The translations under genes and the position numbers were made by a program. Below are positions 36,257 to 48,181 of a DNA stretch of 64,000 nucleotides, piece by piece. Position 1 is the stretch's first letter; the number at the start of each line of letters is the position of its first letter. Below the pieces are notes generated by a model. That model made no database searches and was not told where the DNA came from. It saw nothing but the letters and a program-made list of their open reading frames with translations. Source of the DNA: Antedon mediterranea (Eukaryota > Echinodermata > Crinoidea > Comatulida > Antedonidae); assembly GCF_964355755.1 (NCBI RefSeq), contig NC_092678.1:23600365-23664364 (forward strand), given 5' to 3'.

Positions 36257-38025
36257 GGAGAGAATACCATTACATGTCCGCTTATTGTTTAAACCTGTGT
36301 GTTACCAGCTAATTTTTTACTATCATTTCACTTTATATCTTCTTCATATTAACAGCACTGGTAATATTGATAACTATTATAATACCTATCATAACTATTG
36401 TCTATTGATCAGGGAAACTACACATCAATATATTTGTACTTGTTGATTGATATTAATTAATATTATCCAATATCATTATGAATACTTTATGCCTATTGCT
36501 GTTTTTATTTTTTAATAAATGTTGACTGCAAGGTTTGCTCAAAAATTGATTTATAAATCAACGTTGTAAAATCACAATATTATTATCATTATTTCATATT
36601 TGTAAATTATTTTAATAAAAAATATCCAGTGTGAATGTCTGGTAAAAGTTGTCCATTTGTTTAGAACCCAAATGATTTCATATTATAATTAAAAAACAAT
36701 TTTAAAAAGTGTATAAGTAGGCCTACATAATTATTGTACGGCCGGTTTGTTTTATTGTATGTACCTCAATTTACCTCCACGTAATATCACATTACATTTA
36801 TTACTACAGATAGTAGAGTAATTCCAGAAACTGAAAAGAGTGGTAAATTAAAATATAAGAGCCCTTTTAGTATACAACACCTAATACAATGTTTCTATGT
36901 GCTTTACACAAACAAAAATGATCCATAAAATATCCTAAAATAACGACAAAAAAAGGAAGTAAAACAGAGCACTTTGAAGCTCGCCGAAACAAGTATTCAG
37001 ATTCAAAAAGAAGGAAGGAGATGTTGCTTAACCACTAACAAATCGATTGATGGTTGCCTCTTTAATTATTATTCCAAAGACGAGCAGATGAAAAGATATG
37101 TTGCCATAGAAGATTAAACTTCAATATAAAAGAAAATAATAATAATACCGTACATTCTAATAACTCGTTCATAAACACTTGCTAACGTCAATAAAATAAT
37201 TCATCTTTTATTGATGTGTTTTAAATGCTATATATATATAGTGAGTCTGTAAGAATTGAATTGTGGTTTTTATATTTTCTTTCATCATCAAAATCATTTA
37301 AATCAATGTATCAATCCAAAATATTATTTAAATTATTTAAAGAATATTACAGATAATCATCGACATTATTCACGTATTCATACACTTATTTTCATTTCGT
37401 TTATTTTCCACTCTTCAAATGAACTTATTTGATTGATTATTTTAAAATGTAAACATCAATTAAGTTTTAAAATTAATTAATATCAAGATAAAATAATCAT
37501 AAATTAAAAGTTCGGAAGCTTGTTATGTCTTCACAATGAGGCATTCATTCTATTTAAAATGATTAATTGAACGTTTATTTACAGATTATTTTTTCGACGA
37601 AGTAACTAATCTAATGTATATTTATGTCTAAATGATGTGATGTTTAACTATAATTTAATATCGTTATTGTCGTTATATTACTTTAGTAGTTAATACAAAT
37701 TAAAATAATCCGTCTTTCTGTAGCCTAATCATGATATTATAATCACTCTAAATCAAACGCTACAGACAACCGCTTGTACATAATTCTATTCTTTTAAAAT
37801 TACTGGTTACGATGCTTTATTATTATGTTAAATTCAATCTATTACAAATTAATTTTTCCCTATGTTGTTTAAGTGAAAATAAATATCGCTCCCGTGCTTT
37901 CTGTGTATAGGCCTAATCAATTACGGTAAAATTAAATTCTGAATGTATATTTTATTTATACAAGTCTACTAAACAGTTAACACTATTTATTTTATATTTA
38001 AAAATGATAAAGTATTCACAATTTG
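36257..38025. other. AT-rich stretch, nothing assigned
   Basis: No gene or clear repeat is supported. A short TA run lies near 37231. AGGCCT palindromes lie near 36720 and 37909. Confidence 0.35.
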
Positions 38026-38190
38026 AGTTTATATTTTTCCATGTTTTACCATTTACATGGTGATTTAAATCCATGTGCGTTTCGACGCCTGTCCGATTAA
38101 AATCGCGCGCTTCCATCATCACCAAGTCCATCTCGTCAGGTACCAGCACAGCTCTCGAACCACCAACCAAAACATAAACATCAATCGTTA
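38026..38190. repeat. Dispersed repeat, family E copy 1
   Basis: It shares TTTTTCCATGTTTTACCATTT, CAAGTCCATCTCGTC and CAGCACAGCTCTCGAACCACC with 44455-45070, in the same order. The second copy has extra tandem repeats between these words. It is noncoding; the element type is unknown. Confidence 0.6.
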
Positions 38191-38195
38191 CTGAA

Positions 38196-38492
38196 ACTTT
38201 ATTTGACGAATTTTGCCTTCCATAATACTAAATCAAAACTTTATTTGACGAATTGTGCCTTCCATAATACTGAATCAATACCTTATTTGACGAATTTTGC
38301 CTTCCATAATACTGAATCAATACATTATTTGACGAATTTTGCCTTCCATAATACTAAATCAAAACTTTGTTTGACGAATTTTGCCTTCCATAATACTGAA
38401 TCAATACCTTGTTTTGAAGAATTTTGCCTTCCATAATACTGAATCAATACTTTATTTGACGAATTGTGCCTTCCATAATACTGAATCAAAAC
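38196..38492. repeat. 42-bp minisatellite
   Basis: About seven units of TTTGACGAATTTTGCCTTCC followed by ATAATACTGAATCAATACCTTA. The unit is divisible by 3, so frames stay open on both strands (plus 38203-38436, minus 38325-38528). The peptide repeat has no known match in my memory and is most likely incidental. Confidence 0.9.
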
Positions 38493-39499
38493 TATTTTAA
38501 CCATCTCAAGTTTGTAAAAAAAAAACAAATTTGAGTAAAATAATCTTTTTAAAATGTTTCAAATGTTAGAATTAAGTATAAATTAAATTAAATATTTTCC
38601 GTTTCAGTGATATTGTACAAAAAATGAATCTTGCATCTTGAAGTGAAATCCAAGAATCCGATACAAAATGAAAAAAAGCCCAATACATATTTTGTTATTT
38701 ATAAGTTACAAATAACATCGAAGTCGAGTCAAAAACAAAATAATGTTTTGCGGAGATAAGAAAATGATTCCGTTTATTTTACCTCTCAATTACTGTTTTT
38801 ACCGAAAGATAAGATCTTTTGTTTGTTTTGAATTTGTGTGTTTAGTTTCTATTATTGAAAGAGTTAATTGTAATTTCAGCAGTCTGATCGACCGGCCGAC
38901 AAGGGACACAAGGCTGGAATTGAAGCGATATCACATTAATATTACACCGGTAATGATGATCGTAATGGTATAGTATTTTCTGCAGCAGCACATGCATATT
39001 CAAGATTCCCGCGTCACGTCTGGGAATAGCTCATTTAAATATCAATGCATCACTGCACACAATAACAACAAACATGGAATAATATTGGCTCTGCACGTCG
39101 TCGACAACAGAAATTTAAAGACGTTTGCTAGCGTAAAATCTCAGGATGTGAAACAATGATGTTTTAAAGGTAAGCAATAGTTTTAAACAATATAGATTTA
39201 GATGTTATTAATAAAAGTTCAGTAGTTGGCTAGGCCTAGCATTGAGTCAAACTAGCCTCAACTCCTCCCAATAGGAAGCACGTGGTTGATATAGCTTAAT
39301 ATTGGGGTAACATAGGTATAGTCAAACAAATTGGCCTTAATACGGATTTATTTGGAGATTAAACATTGTTTAATTAGACTAACATCTTCTTTAGCAATCT
39401 GTCTTTATTTAAGAAGTTTTTTTAGTAGATGTGTGGATTTAAATTAAATGTCATTAATCAATCAATGTTTAAAGTTTCATATTTCCATAATGCAAAATG

Positions 39500-42400
39500 G
39501 TTTTTAATTGGTACAGTTAACTTATTGGTACAGGTACAGGTAAATTCGGGCAAGCAACTTAATTACATTGTAGGGTAGAGGGAACTGAATTGGTATGGGT
39601 CACTTAAGCCACGTTATTTGTATTGCACAGGCAATTAACTATTATTATTATAATTATTGTTGGTCACATTGAGGCTAGCATTGTGAATTTTATGTAGACG
39701 GGGCCCTATTATTAATTCGTACACGTAGTGTTACGGGTATTAGTACAGCTTAATTGGTATATAGGTAGCTTAATTGGTAAACGTTGTCTTTATTAGTACA
39801 GGAGCTAACTTGGTAAAACCAACTTTATTAGTACAAGCTTTATTAGTACAGCTTATTTGATATAGGAGCTTAATTGGTACGGGTAGCTCAATTGAGTTCA
39901 GGTAACTTTATTAGTACAGGAGCTTTGGTACAGGTACCTTCATTGGGTACAAACAACTTTATTAGTACAGAAGCTTTGGTACGGGTACCTTCGTTGGGTA
40001 CAAGAAACTTTATTAGTACAGGATCTTAATTGAGTTCAGGCAACTTTATTAGTACAGGAGCTTTGGTACAGGTACCTTCGTTGGGTACAAGCAACTTTAT
40101 TAGTACAGGAGCTTTGGTACAGGTACCTTCGTTGAGTACAAGCAACTTTATTAGTACAAGAGCTTAATTAAGTTTAGGCAACTTTGTTAGTACAGGAGCT
40201 TTGGTACAGGTACCTTCGATGGGTACACGCAACTTTATTAGTACAGAAGCTTTATTGAAACAAGTACCTTCATTGGGTACACGCAACTTTATTAGTACAG
40301 GAGATTTGGTACAGGTACCTCCGTTGGGTACACTACAACTAACTGTATTAGTACATGAGCTCTGGTATAGGTATCTCCATTGGGTACACGCAACTTTATT
40401 AGTACATTATCTTAATTGAGTTCAGGCAACTTTATTAGTACAGGAGCTTTATTGGTACAGGTACCTTCATTGGGTACACGCAACTTTATTAGTACAGGAG
40501 CTTTGGTACAGGTACCTTCGTTGAGTACAAGCAACGTTTTTTAGTACAGCTTAATTGGTGGTAGAAGTACTGCAGGTTTTATCCGTAATTCGTACACGTC
40601 GTGATCATACAGTTGAATTTGTACAGTGGCTCCATTGGTATATTTACCCATTGGGTACACTCAACTTTATTGGTACATGAGCTTTGGTACAGGCACCTTC
40701 ATTGGGTACAAGCAACTTTATTGGTACATGAGCTTTGGTACAGGCACCTTCATTGGGTACAAGCAACTTTATTGGTACATGAGCTTTGGTACAGGCACCT
40801 TCATTGGGTACAAGCAACTTTATTGGTACATGAGCTTTGGTACAGGCACCTTCATTGGGTACAAGCAACTTTATTAGTACATGAGCTTTGGTACAGGTAC
40901 CTTCGTTGAGTACAAGCAACTTTATTAGTACTGGAGCTTTGGTACAGGTACCTTCGTTGGGTACAAGCAACTTTATTAGTACAGGATCTTAATTGAGTTC
41001 AGGCAACTTTATTAGTACAGGAGCTTTATTGGTACACGCAACAAATTACGATATTACCATTAACGTTTGGACTCATGTACCTTCGTTGAGTACAACCAAC
41101 GTTTTTAGTACAGCTTAATTGGTGGTAGTAGTACTGCAGGTTTCATCCGTAATTCGTATCACATCGTGATCATATAGTTGAATTTGTACAGGGGCTCCAT
41201 TGGTATAGGTACTCATTGGGTACACTCAACTTTATTGGTACATGAGCTTTGGTACAGGCACCTTCGTTGGGTACAAGCAGCTTTATTAGTACAGGAGCTC
41301 TGGTATAGGTATCTCCATTGGGTACAAGCAGCTTTATTAGTACAGGATCTTAATTGAGTATAGGCAACTTTGTTAGTACAGGAGCTTTGGTACAGGTACC
41401 TTCGTTGGGTACAAGCAACTTTATTAGTACAGAAGCTTTGGTACGGGTACCTTCGTTGGGTACAAGAAACTTTATTAGTACAGGATCTTAATTGAGTTCA
41501 GGCAACTTTATTAGTACAGGAGCTTTGGTACAGGTACCTTCGTTGGGTACAAGCAACTTTATTAGTACAGGAGCTTTGGTACAGGTACCTTCGTTGAGTA
41601 CAAGCAACTTTATTAGTACAAGAGCTTAATTAAGTTTAGGCAACTTTGTTAGTACAGGAGCTTTGGTACAGGTACCTTCGTTGGGTACACGCAACTGTAT
41701 TAGTACAGGAGCTCTGGTATAGGTATCTCCATTGGGTACAAGCAGCTTTATTAGTACAGGATCTTAATTGAGTACAGGCAACTTTGTTAGTACAGGAGCT
41801 TTGGTACAGGTACCTTCGATGGGTACACGCAACTTTATTAGTACAGAAGCTTTATTGAAACAAGTACCTTCATTGGGTACACGCAACTTTATTAGTACAG
41901 GAGATTTGGTACAGGTACCTCCGTTGGGTACACTACAACTAACTGTATTAGTACATGAGCTCTGGTATAGGTATCTCCATTGGGTACACGCAACTTTATT
42001 AGTACATTATCTTAATTGAGTTCAGGCAACTTTATTAGTACAGGAGCTTTATTGGTACAGGTACCTTCATTGGGTACACGCAACTTTATTAGTACAGGAG
42101 CTTTGGTACAGGTACCTTCGTTGAGTACAAGCAACGTTTTTTAGTACAGCTTAATTGGTGGTAGAAGTACTGCAGGTTTTATCCGTAATTCGTACACGTC
42201 GTGATCATACAGTTGAATTTGTACAGTGGCTCCATTGGTATATTTACCCATTGGGTACACTCAACTTTATTGGTACATGAGCTTTGGTACAGGCACCTTT
42301 ATTGGGTACAAGCAACTTTATTGGTACATGAGCTTTGGTACAGGCACCTTCATTGGGTACAAGCAACTTTATTGGTACATGAGCTTTGGTACAGGCACCT

Positions 42401-43960
42401 TCATTGGGTACAAGCAACTTTATTAGTACAGAAGCTTTGGTACGGGTACCTTCGTTGGGTACAAGAAACTTTATTAGTACAGGATCTTAATTGAGTTCAG
42501 GCAACTTTATTAGTACAGGAGCTTTGGTACAGGTACCTTCGTTGGGTACAAGCAACTTTATTAGTACAGGAGCTTTGGTACAGGTACCTTCGTTGAGTAC
42601 AAGCAACTTTATTAGTACAAGAGCTTAATTAAGTTTAGGCAACTTTGTTAGTACAGGAGCTTTGGTACAGGTACCTTCGTTGGGTACACGCAACTGTATT
42701 AGTACAGGAGCTCTGGTATAGGTATCTCCATTGGGTACAAGCAGCTTTATTAGTACAGGATCTTAATTGAGTACAGGCAACTTTGTTAGTACAGGAGCTT
42801 TGGTACAGGTACCTTCGATGGGTACACGCAACTTTATTAGTACAGAAGCTTTATTGGTACAAGTACCTTCATTGGGTACACGCAACTTTATTAGTACAGG
42901 AGATTTGGTACAGGTACCTCCGTTGGGTACACTACAACTAACTGTATTAGTACATGAGCTCTGGTATAGGTATCTCCATTGGGTACACGCAACTTTATTA
43001 GTACATTATCTTAATTGAGTTCAGGCAACTTTATTAGTACAGGAGCTTTATTAGTACAGGTACCTTCATTGGGTACCCGCAACTTTATTAGTACAGGAGC
43101 TTTGGTACAGGCACCTTTATTGGGTACAGCCAACTGTATTAGTACAGGAGCTCTGGCACAGGTACCTTCATTGGGTACAAGCAACTTTATTAGTGCAGGA
43201 TCGTATTGAGTACAGGCAACTTTGTTAGTACAGGAGCTTTGGTACTTTGAATTACATACAGGACGCTATTAATAATTCGCACACGCATCCTTTTATACAG
43301 GTTTATAGGGTACACGCAACTTTATTAGTACGGTACAGGTGCTTACTTTAGTTAAGCAACTTAACTATTATTAATATCATTATTTTTTTGTGACATTGTG
43401 GTTCTAGCTGTGTCTGAGAATGTAAATAGGGCCTTATTAATAATTCGTTCATGCATTTATACAGGTTTATATGGTACAGGCAACTTTATTAGCTTACTTA
43501 GTTGTAAGGGCAACTTAAATATTATTATTAATCATTTTTATTTTGTGACATTGTGGCTCTTAGCTGTGTCTTAGAATGCCCTGAGGTGTGTGGCGCAATG
43601 TGTTGGACGTACGTTCGACTACTGATCGTCTACTGACTGGGGTAATAATGTTCAGCACATTGAGAGCTTGCTTATATGCGCTTTATAAGAATGAACTATT
43701 ATAAATAGGGCCCCATTATTAATTCGTACACGTATACGTGACTTTATAGCAACTTTATTAATACAGACCTTATTCAGCTTAATTTGTAGGTCAGGAAACT
43801 GATTTATTATCTCTTTTGATCGCGACATTGTGCCCCCATTGGGTCTAGTTTTAATTCGTTCACGTAGTATAACTTTGTATAGGGTACAGGCAACTTTACT
43901 GGTAGGCTACATGGTTTAATTGGTACCTTTATTGGGTACAAGCACTAGTAAATACAAAAA
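39500..43960. repeat. 51-bp GGTACC-rich satellite with higher-order structure
   Basis: Dozens of units built on CAACTTTATTAGTACAGGAG, CTTTGGTACAGGTACCTTCG, TTGGGTACAAG; edges (39,500-39,700 and 43,300-43,960) are degenerate. Large blocks are copied: 40179 to about 40720 recurs at 41779 to about 42320 (offset exactly 1600, nearly identical), and 41432 to about 42018 recurs near 42431 (offset 999). A longer component with GGGCCCTATTATTAATTCGTACACG occurs at both edges and inside. Because 51 is a multiple of 3, several open frames run through it on both strands; none looks like a real protein. Confidence 0.9.
43585..43700 (+). mobile_element. SINE-like fragment
   Basis: It begins TGTGGCGCAATGTGTTGGACG, followed by ACGTTCGACTACTG (resembling polymerase III A and B boxes), and ends GCGCTTTATAAGAATGAACTATTATA, the common retroposon tail also seen at 15,970. 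It is diverged; interior unrecognised. Confidence 0.4.
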
Positions 43961-44321
43961 CTAACTATTATTATCATTATTGTTTGGTCATTGTGGCTTG
44001 CTTTTCATATGATTGCTTTGTAAATTTATTTATAATTCGCAAATTGGTAAAGAAGATATGATATATTTTAAATAGGCCTACACATTTTCAAATATATTTA
44101 AATTTCAAACGTAGATTATTAAACTAACTAATTTAACATTTAACATACATATAATAATGTTTCTCCTCCCCCATTACTCTGGCCCTACCCCGTCCCATTT
44201 GAAATTGACAAATTGACATACATATATTTAATACTTTTTGATTTAAATTGAAAATTAAATACAATTTAATGTCCAACTAAATCGTTGTCTTTGCCTGATT
44301 AATCAAAACTTTTAAAAATAT

Positions 44322-44500
44322 GTCAGTCTAAACCGCCGTTTTTCTGTGTTTTACCATTTATATGTCGTTCCAAACCGTATATATTCCGTGTTTTACCATT
44401 TTCTCATTTTAAAAACATGTCAGTCTAAACCGCCTATTTTCCGTGTTTTACCATTTACATGTCGGTCCAAACCGCTAATTTTCCATGTTTTACCAAAAAG
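44322..44500. repeat. ~45-50 bp tandem repeat (GTGTTTTACCATTT)
   Basis: Four diverged units of GTCAGTCTAAACCGCC, TTTTCCGTGTTTTACCATTT at about 44322, 44366, 44418 and 44461. The last unit forms one arm of a hairpin with the sequence to its right. Confidence 0.7.
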
Positions 44501-44540
44501 AGATGGTAAAACATGGAAAATTTGCGGTTTGGACCGACAT
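44459..44540. repeat. Near-perfect hairpin, 36-bp arms
   Basis: The left arm ATGTCGGTCCAAACCGC...TTTTACCA (44459-44494) pairs with the right arm TGGTAAAACATGG...GGACCGACAT (44504-44540) across a ~9-base A/G loop. There are about two mismatches or bulges. It could fold into a stable RNA or cruciform. Confidence 0.8.
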
Positions 44541-44608
44541 TTTTAAAAATTTCTGATTTTTGGCCGAAGGTTTAACACTTCGAAAAAAAATTTTTTTTTT
44601 CAGGTTGA

Positions 44609-44682
44609 TTTTTGGCTCAACGTGCTACACTACCGGCTATGGATCTAGAGATCGTGGGATCGATTCCCGCTATGGACAAAAA
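44609..44682 (+). mobile_element. tRNA-like SINE head
   Basis: TTGGCTCAACGTGCTACACTA resembles a D-arm A box and GTGGGATCGATTCCCGC a T-arm B box, about 35 bases apart, followed by an A-rich tail at 44,677. The acceptor stem does not pair convincingly, so it is a tRNA-derived retroposon rather than a functional tRNA. Confidence 0.4.
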
Positions 44683-44789
44683 AAAATAAAAAAATAAAAA
44701 AAAAATAATTTTAATTTAAATAAAATTATTTTCTCCTCATCTTCTCCCATCTCGCCTCAGCTTATCCTCCACTCTCCTCCACTCCTATC

Positions 44790-44970
44790 CGTTTCCCTGT
44801 CCGTTTCCGATGCGTATCCGATGCCTGTCCGTATCCGATTGCCTGTCCGTATCCGTTTCCCTGTCCATTTTCGATGCCTGTCCGTATCCGATGCCTGTCC
44901 GATTGCCTGTCCGTATCTGATTGCTTGTCCGTATCCGATTGCCTGTCCGTATCGATTGCCTGTCCGAGTC
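44790..44970. repeat. CCTGTCCGTATCCGATTG short tandem array
   Basis: About ten units of 12-18 bp based on TGCCTGTCCGTATCCGAT. It belongs to the second copy of dispersed family E. Overlapping frames on both strands are repeat shadows. Confidence 0.75.
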
Positions 44971-45150
44971 AATTCCAACCATCTCCAACTGTATCTCCGA
45001 GCTCCAGGTCCATCTCCAAGTCCATCTCGTCCAGCACAGCTCTCGAACCACCGACCATGTCAGTCATACGTCTGCCCCTCTGAGCTACCTAGGAACTTAC
45101 TGAAAGTGTACGTTAATTTGTACGCCATAAACTTATAAAAGCATCAATCG
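44971..45150. repeat. Dispersed repeat, family E copy 2 (right part)
   Basis: It carries CAAGTCCATCTCGTCCAGC, ACAGCTCTCGAACCACCGACC and then CATCAATCG, matching 38100-38186 in order and orientation. Confidence 0.6.
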
Positions 45151-45192
45151 AAAGACGAAGGTTCTTATTTTTTTTTTTTAAAGTATAATATG

Positions 45193-45272
45193 TTCACTTG
45201 TGTAGCGCAGCGGTTAGTGCTACTGTATAGTGATTGGAGGGTCACTGGTTCGAGTCCCAGTGGTACCGCACT
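45193..45272 (+). other. tRNA-like sequence 1
   Basis: TGTGTAGCGCAGCGGTTAGTGC (A-box/D-arm-like) followed 40 bases later by CACTGGTTCGAGTCCCAGTG (perfect T-arm hairpin with B box GGTTCGAGTCC). No good acceptor stem or anticodon arm is evident. It is a tRNA pseudogene or SINE head; the following frame is not coding. Confidence 0.5.
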
Positions 45273-45329
45273 ATTTACTTTTATTGTTTGCAAATTGAAT
45301 TCAATTTATATAAAAAAATTGCACTTGGT

Positions 45330-45410
45330 GGTATTTGAACCCTCGCCAAAGCACACATGTTCAGATCCAATCACACTAGTACTCACCAACATGCTACTTG
45401 AGGATTTGAT
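45330..45410 (-). other. tRNA-like sequence 2
   Basis: On the minus strand, GGCGAGGGTTCAAATACC is T-arm/B-box-like, preceded by a diverged A-box region. It is related to the array that starts at 45602. Confidence 0.35.
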
Positions 45411-45499
45411 GACCAACTAAAGATTCTAAAATACTTTATATTTTGTACATTTTAATTAATACAAAGGTTCTTATTTTTTTTTTTTTTATTAGTTTATAT

Positions 45500-45575
45500 G
45501 TTAACTTGTGTGGCGCAACGGATAGTGCCATTGTGTAAGGACTAAAGGGTTGCTGGTTCGAACCCCAGAATTGTT
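45500..45575 (+). other. tRNA-like sequence 3
   Basis: TTGTGTGGCGCAACGGATAGTGCC and then GTTGCTGGTTCGAACCCCAG (B box GGTTCGAACCC) are spaced as in a tRNA and similar to the copy at 45193. The folding of the other arms is poor. Confidence 0.5.
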
Positions 45576-45601
45576 ATATTTTTAATTGAAATTCAATATA
45601 A

Positions 45602-47441
45602 TAAAAATGTACCTGGTTGGATTTGAACCCCTTCTAAACGGGCAAAGGTTTAGATCAAAGTGCAGTAGTCTTAATCACCTGAGCCACTTGGGATTTCGAT
45701 GGATCGCCGCAAATTCTAAGATACTTTATACATTGTAATTGACACAATTTATATATGTAAATTTATATGTACCTGGTTGGATTCGAACCTCTTCTAAACG
45801 GGCAAAAGTTTAGATCAAAGTGCAGTAGTCTTAATCACCTGAGCCACTTGGGATTTCGATGGATCGCCGCAAATTCTAAGATACTTTATACATTGTAATT
45901 GACACAATTTATATATAAATTTAAATGTACCTGGTTGGATTCGAACCCCTTCTCAACGGGCAAAAGTTTAGATCCAAGTGCAGTGATCTTAACCACCTGA
46001 GCCACTTGGGATTTCGATGGATCGCCGCAAATTTTAAGATACTTTATACATTGTAATTGACTCCATTTATATATAAATTTAAATTTACCCGGTTGGATTC
46101 GAACCCCTTCTGAACGGGCAAAGGTTTAGATCCAAGTGCAGTGGTATTAACCACCTGAGCCACTTGGGATTTCGATGGATCGCCGCAAATTCTAAGATAC
46201 TTTATACATTGTAATTGACACAATTTATATATAAATTTAAATGTAATTGGTTAGATTCGAACCCCTCTAAACGGGCAAAGGTTTAGATCCAAGTACAGTG
46301 GTCTTAACCACCTGAGCCACTTGGGATTTCGATGGATCGCCGCAAATTCTAAGATACTTTATACATTGTAATTGACACAATTTATATATAAATTTAAATG
46401 TAATTGGTTAGATTCGAACCCCTTCTAAACGGGCAAAGGTTTAGATCCAAGTACAGTGGTCTTAACCACCTGAGCTACTTGAGATTTTGATGGATCGCCG
46501 CAAATTCTAAGATACTTTATACATTGTAATTGACACAATTTATATATAAATTTAAATCTACCTGGTTGGATTCGAACCTCTTCTAAACGGGCAAAGGTTT
46601 AGATCCAAGTGCAGTGGTGGTCTTAACCACCTGAGCCACTTGGGATTTCGATGGATCGCCGTAAATTCTAAGATACTTTATACATTGTAATTGACACAAT
46701 TTATATATAAATTTAAATGTTCTTGGTTGGATTCGAACCCCCTTCTAAACGAACAAAGGTTTAGATCCAAGTTCAGTGGTCTTAACTACCTGAGCCACTT
46801 GAGATTTCGATGGATCGCTGCAAATTCTAAGATACTTTATACGTACTTGACTCAATTTATATATAAATTTAAATGTTCCTGGTTGGATTTGAACCCCTTC
46901 TAAACGGGCAAAGGTTTAGATCCAAGTGCAGTGGTCTTAACCACCTGAGCTACTTGGGATTTCAATGGATCACCGCAAATTCTAAGATACTTTATACATT
47001 GTAATTGACACAATTTATATATAAATTTAAATGTAATTGGTTAGATTCGAACCTCTTCTAAACGGGCAAAGGTTTAGATCCAAGTACAGTGGTCTTAACC
47101 ACCTGAGCCACTTGGGATTTTGATGGATCGCCGCAAATTCTAAGATACTTTATACATTGTAATTGACACAATTTATATATAAATTTAAATGTATCTGGTT
47201 GGATTCGAACCTCTTCTAAACGGGCAAAGGTTTAGATCCAAGTGCAGTGGTGGTCTTAACCACCTGAGCCACTTGGGATTTCGATGGATCGCCGCAAATT
47301 CTAAGATACTTTATACATTGTAATTGACACAATTTATATATAAATTTAAATGTTCTTGGTTGGATTCGAACCCCCTTCTAAACGAACAAAGGTTTAGATC
47401 CAAGTTCAGTGGTCTTAACCACCTGAGCCACTTGAGATTTC
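45602..47441 (-). repeat. Tandem array of ~157-bp tRNA-like units (12 copies)
   Basis: Twelve units repeat about every 157 bases. On the minus strand each has AAGTGGCTCAGGTGGTTAAG (A-box/D-arm-like), then CCACTGCACTTGGATC, then GGGGTTCGAATCCAACCAGG (B box GGTTCGAATCC), i.e. a class-II-like tRNA body of ~80 bases. A ~75-base AT-rich spacer (CGCCGCAAATTCTAAGATAC region) completes the unit. The A and B boxes are conserved in nearly all copies while anticodon pairing is poor, so these look like an amplified tRNA pseudogene or SINE head rather than translating tRNAs. The right edge abuts the 21-bp array directly. Confidence 0.85.
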
Positions 47442-47442
47442 G

Positions 47443-48181
47443 CTACTTGGATGTAGGCTACTTGTACTTGGACATAGACTACTTGTACTTGGATGTAGGC
47501 TACTTGTACTTGGATATAGGCTACTTGTACTTGGATATAGGCTACTTGTACTTGGATGTAGGCTACTTGTACTTGGATGTAGGCTACTTGTACTTGGACG
47601 TAGGCTACTTGTACTTGGATGTAGGCTACTTGTACTTGGACATAGGCTACTGTACTTGGACATAGGCTACTTGTACTTGGACGTAGGCTACTTGTACTTG
47701 GACATAGGCTACTTGTACTTGGATGTAGGCTACTTGTACTTGGACATAGGCTACTTGTACTTGGACATAGGCTACTTGTACTTGGACATAGGCTACTTGT
47801 ACTTGGACATAGGCTACTTGTGCTTGGACATAGGCTACTTGTACTTGGACATAGGCTACTTGTACTTGGACATAGGCTACTTGTACTTGGACGTAGGCTA
47901 CTTGTACTTGGACATAGGCTACTTGTACTTGGACATAGGCTACTTGTACTTGGACGTAGGCTACTTGTACTTGGACATAGGCTACTTGTACTTGGACATA
48001 GGCTACTTGTACTTGGACATAGGCTACTTGTACTTGGATGTAGGCTACTTGTACTTGGACATAGGCTACTTGTACTTGGACATAGGCTACTTGTACTTGG
48101 ATGTAGGCTACTTGTACTTGGACATAGGCTACTTATACTTGGATGTAGGCTACTTGTACTTGGATGTAGGCTACTTGTACT
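47443..48181. repeat. 21-bp minisatellite, ~35 units
   Basis: Unit CTACTTGTACTTGGACATAGG, with a main A/G,T/C variant GGATGTAGG/GGACGTAGG. One unit near 47650 lacks one base, which breaks the frame. Because 21 is divisible by 3, long frames are open on both strands (plus GYLYLDI repeats; minus a 306-codon frame of SSLCPST-type repeats). They have no start context, domain or conservation evidence and are treated as artefacts. Confidence 0.92.

Noticed and set aside
40201-43209. Several 60-108 codon frames on both strands
   Set aside because: They are all phases of the 51-bp satellite; the same peptide repeats without any domain.
45193-47441. Functional tRNA genes
   Set aside because: A and B boxes are present but acceptor and anticodon stems do not pair well, and the copies form a satellite.
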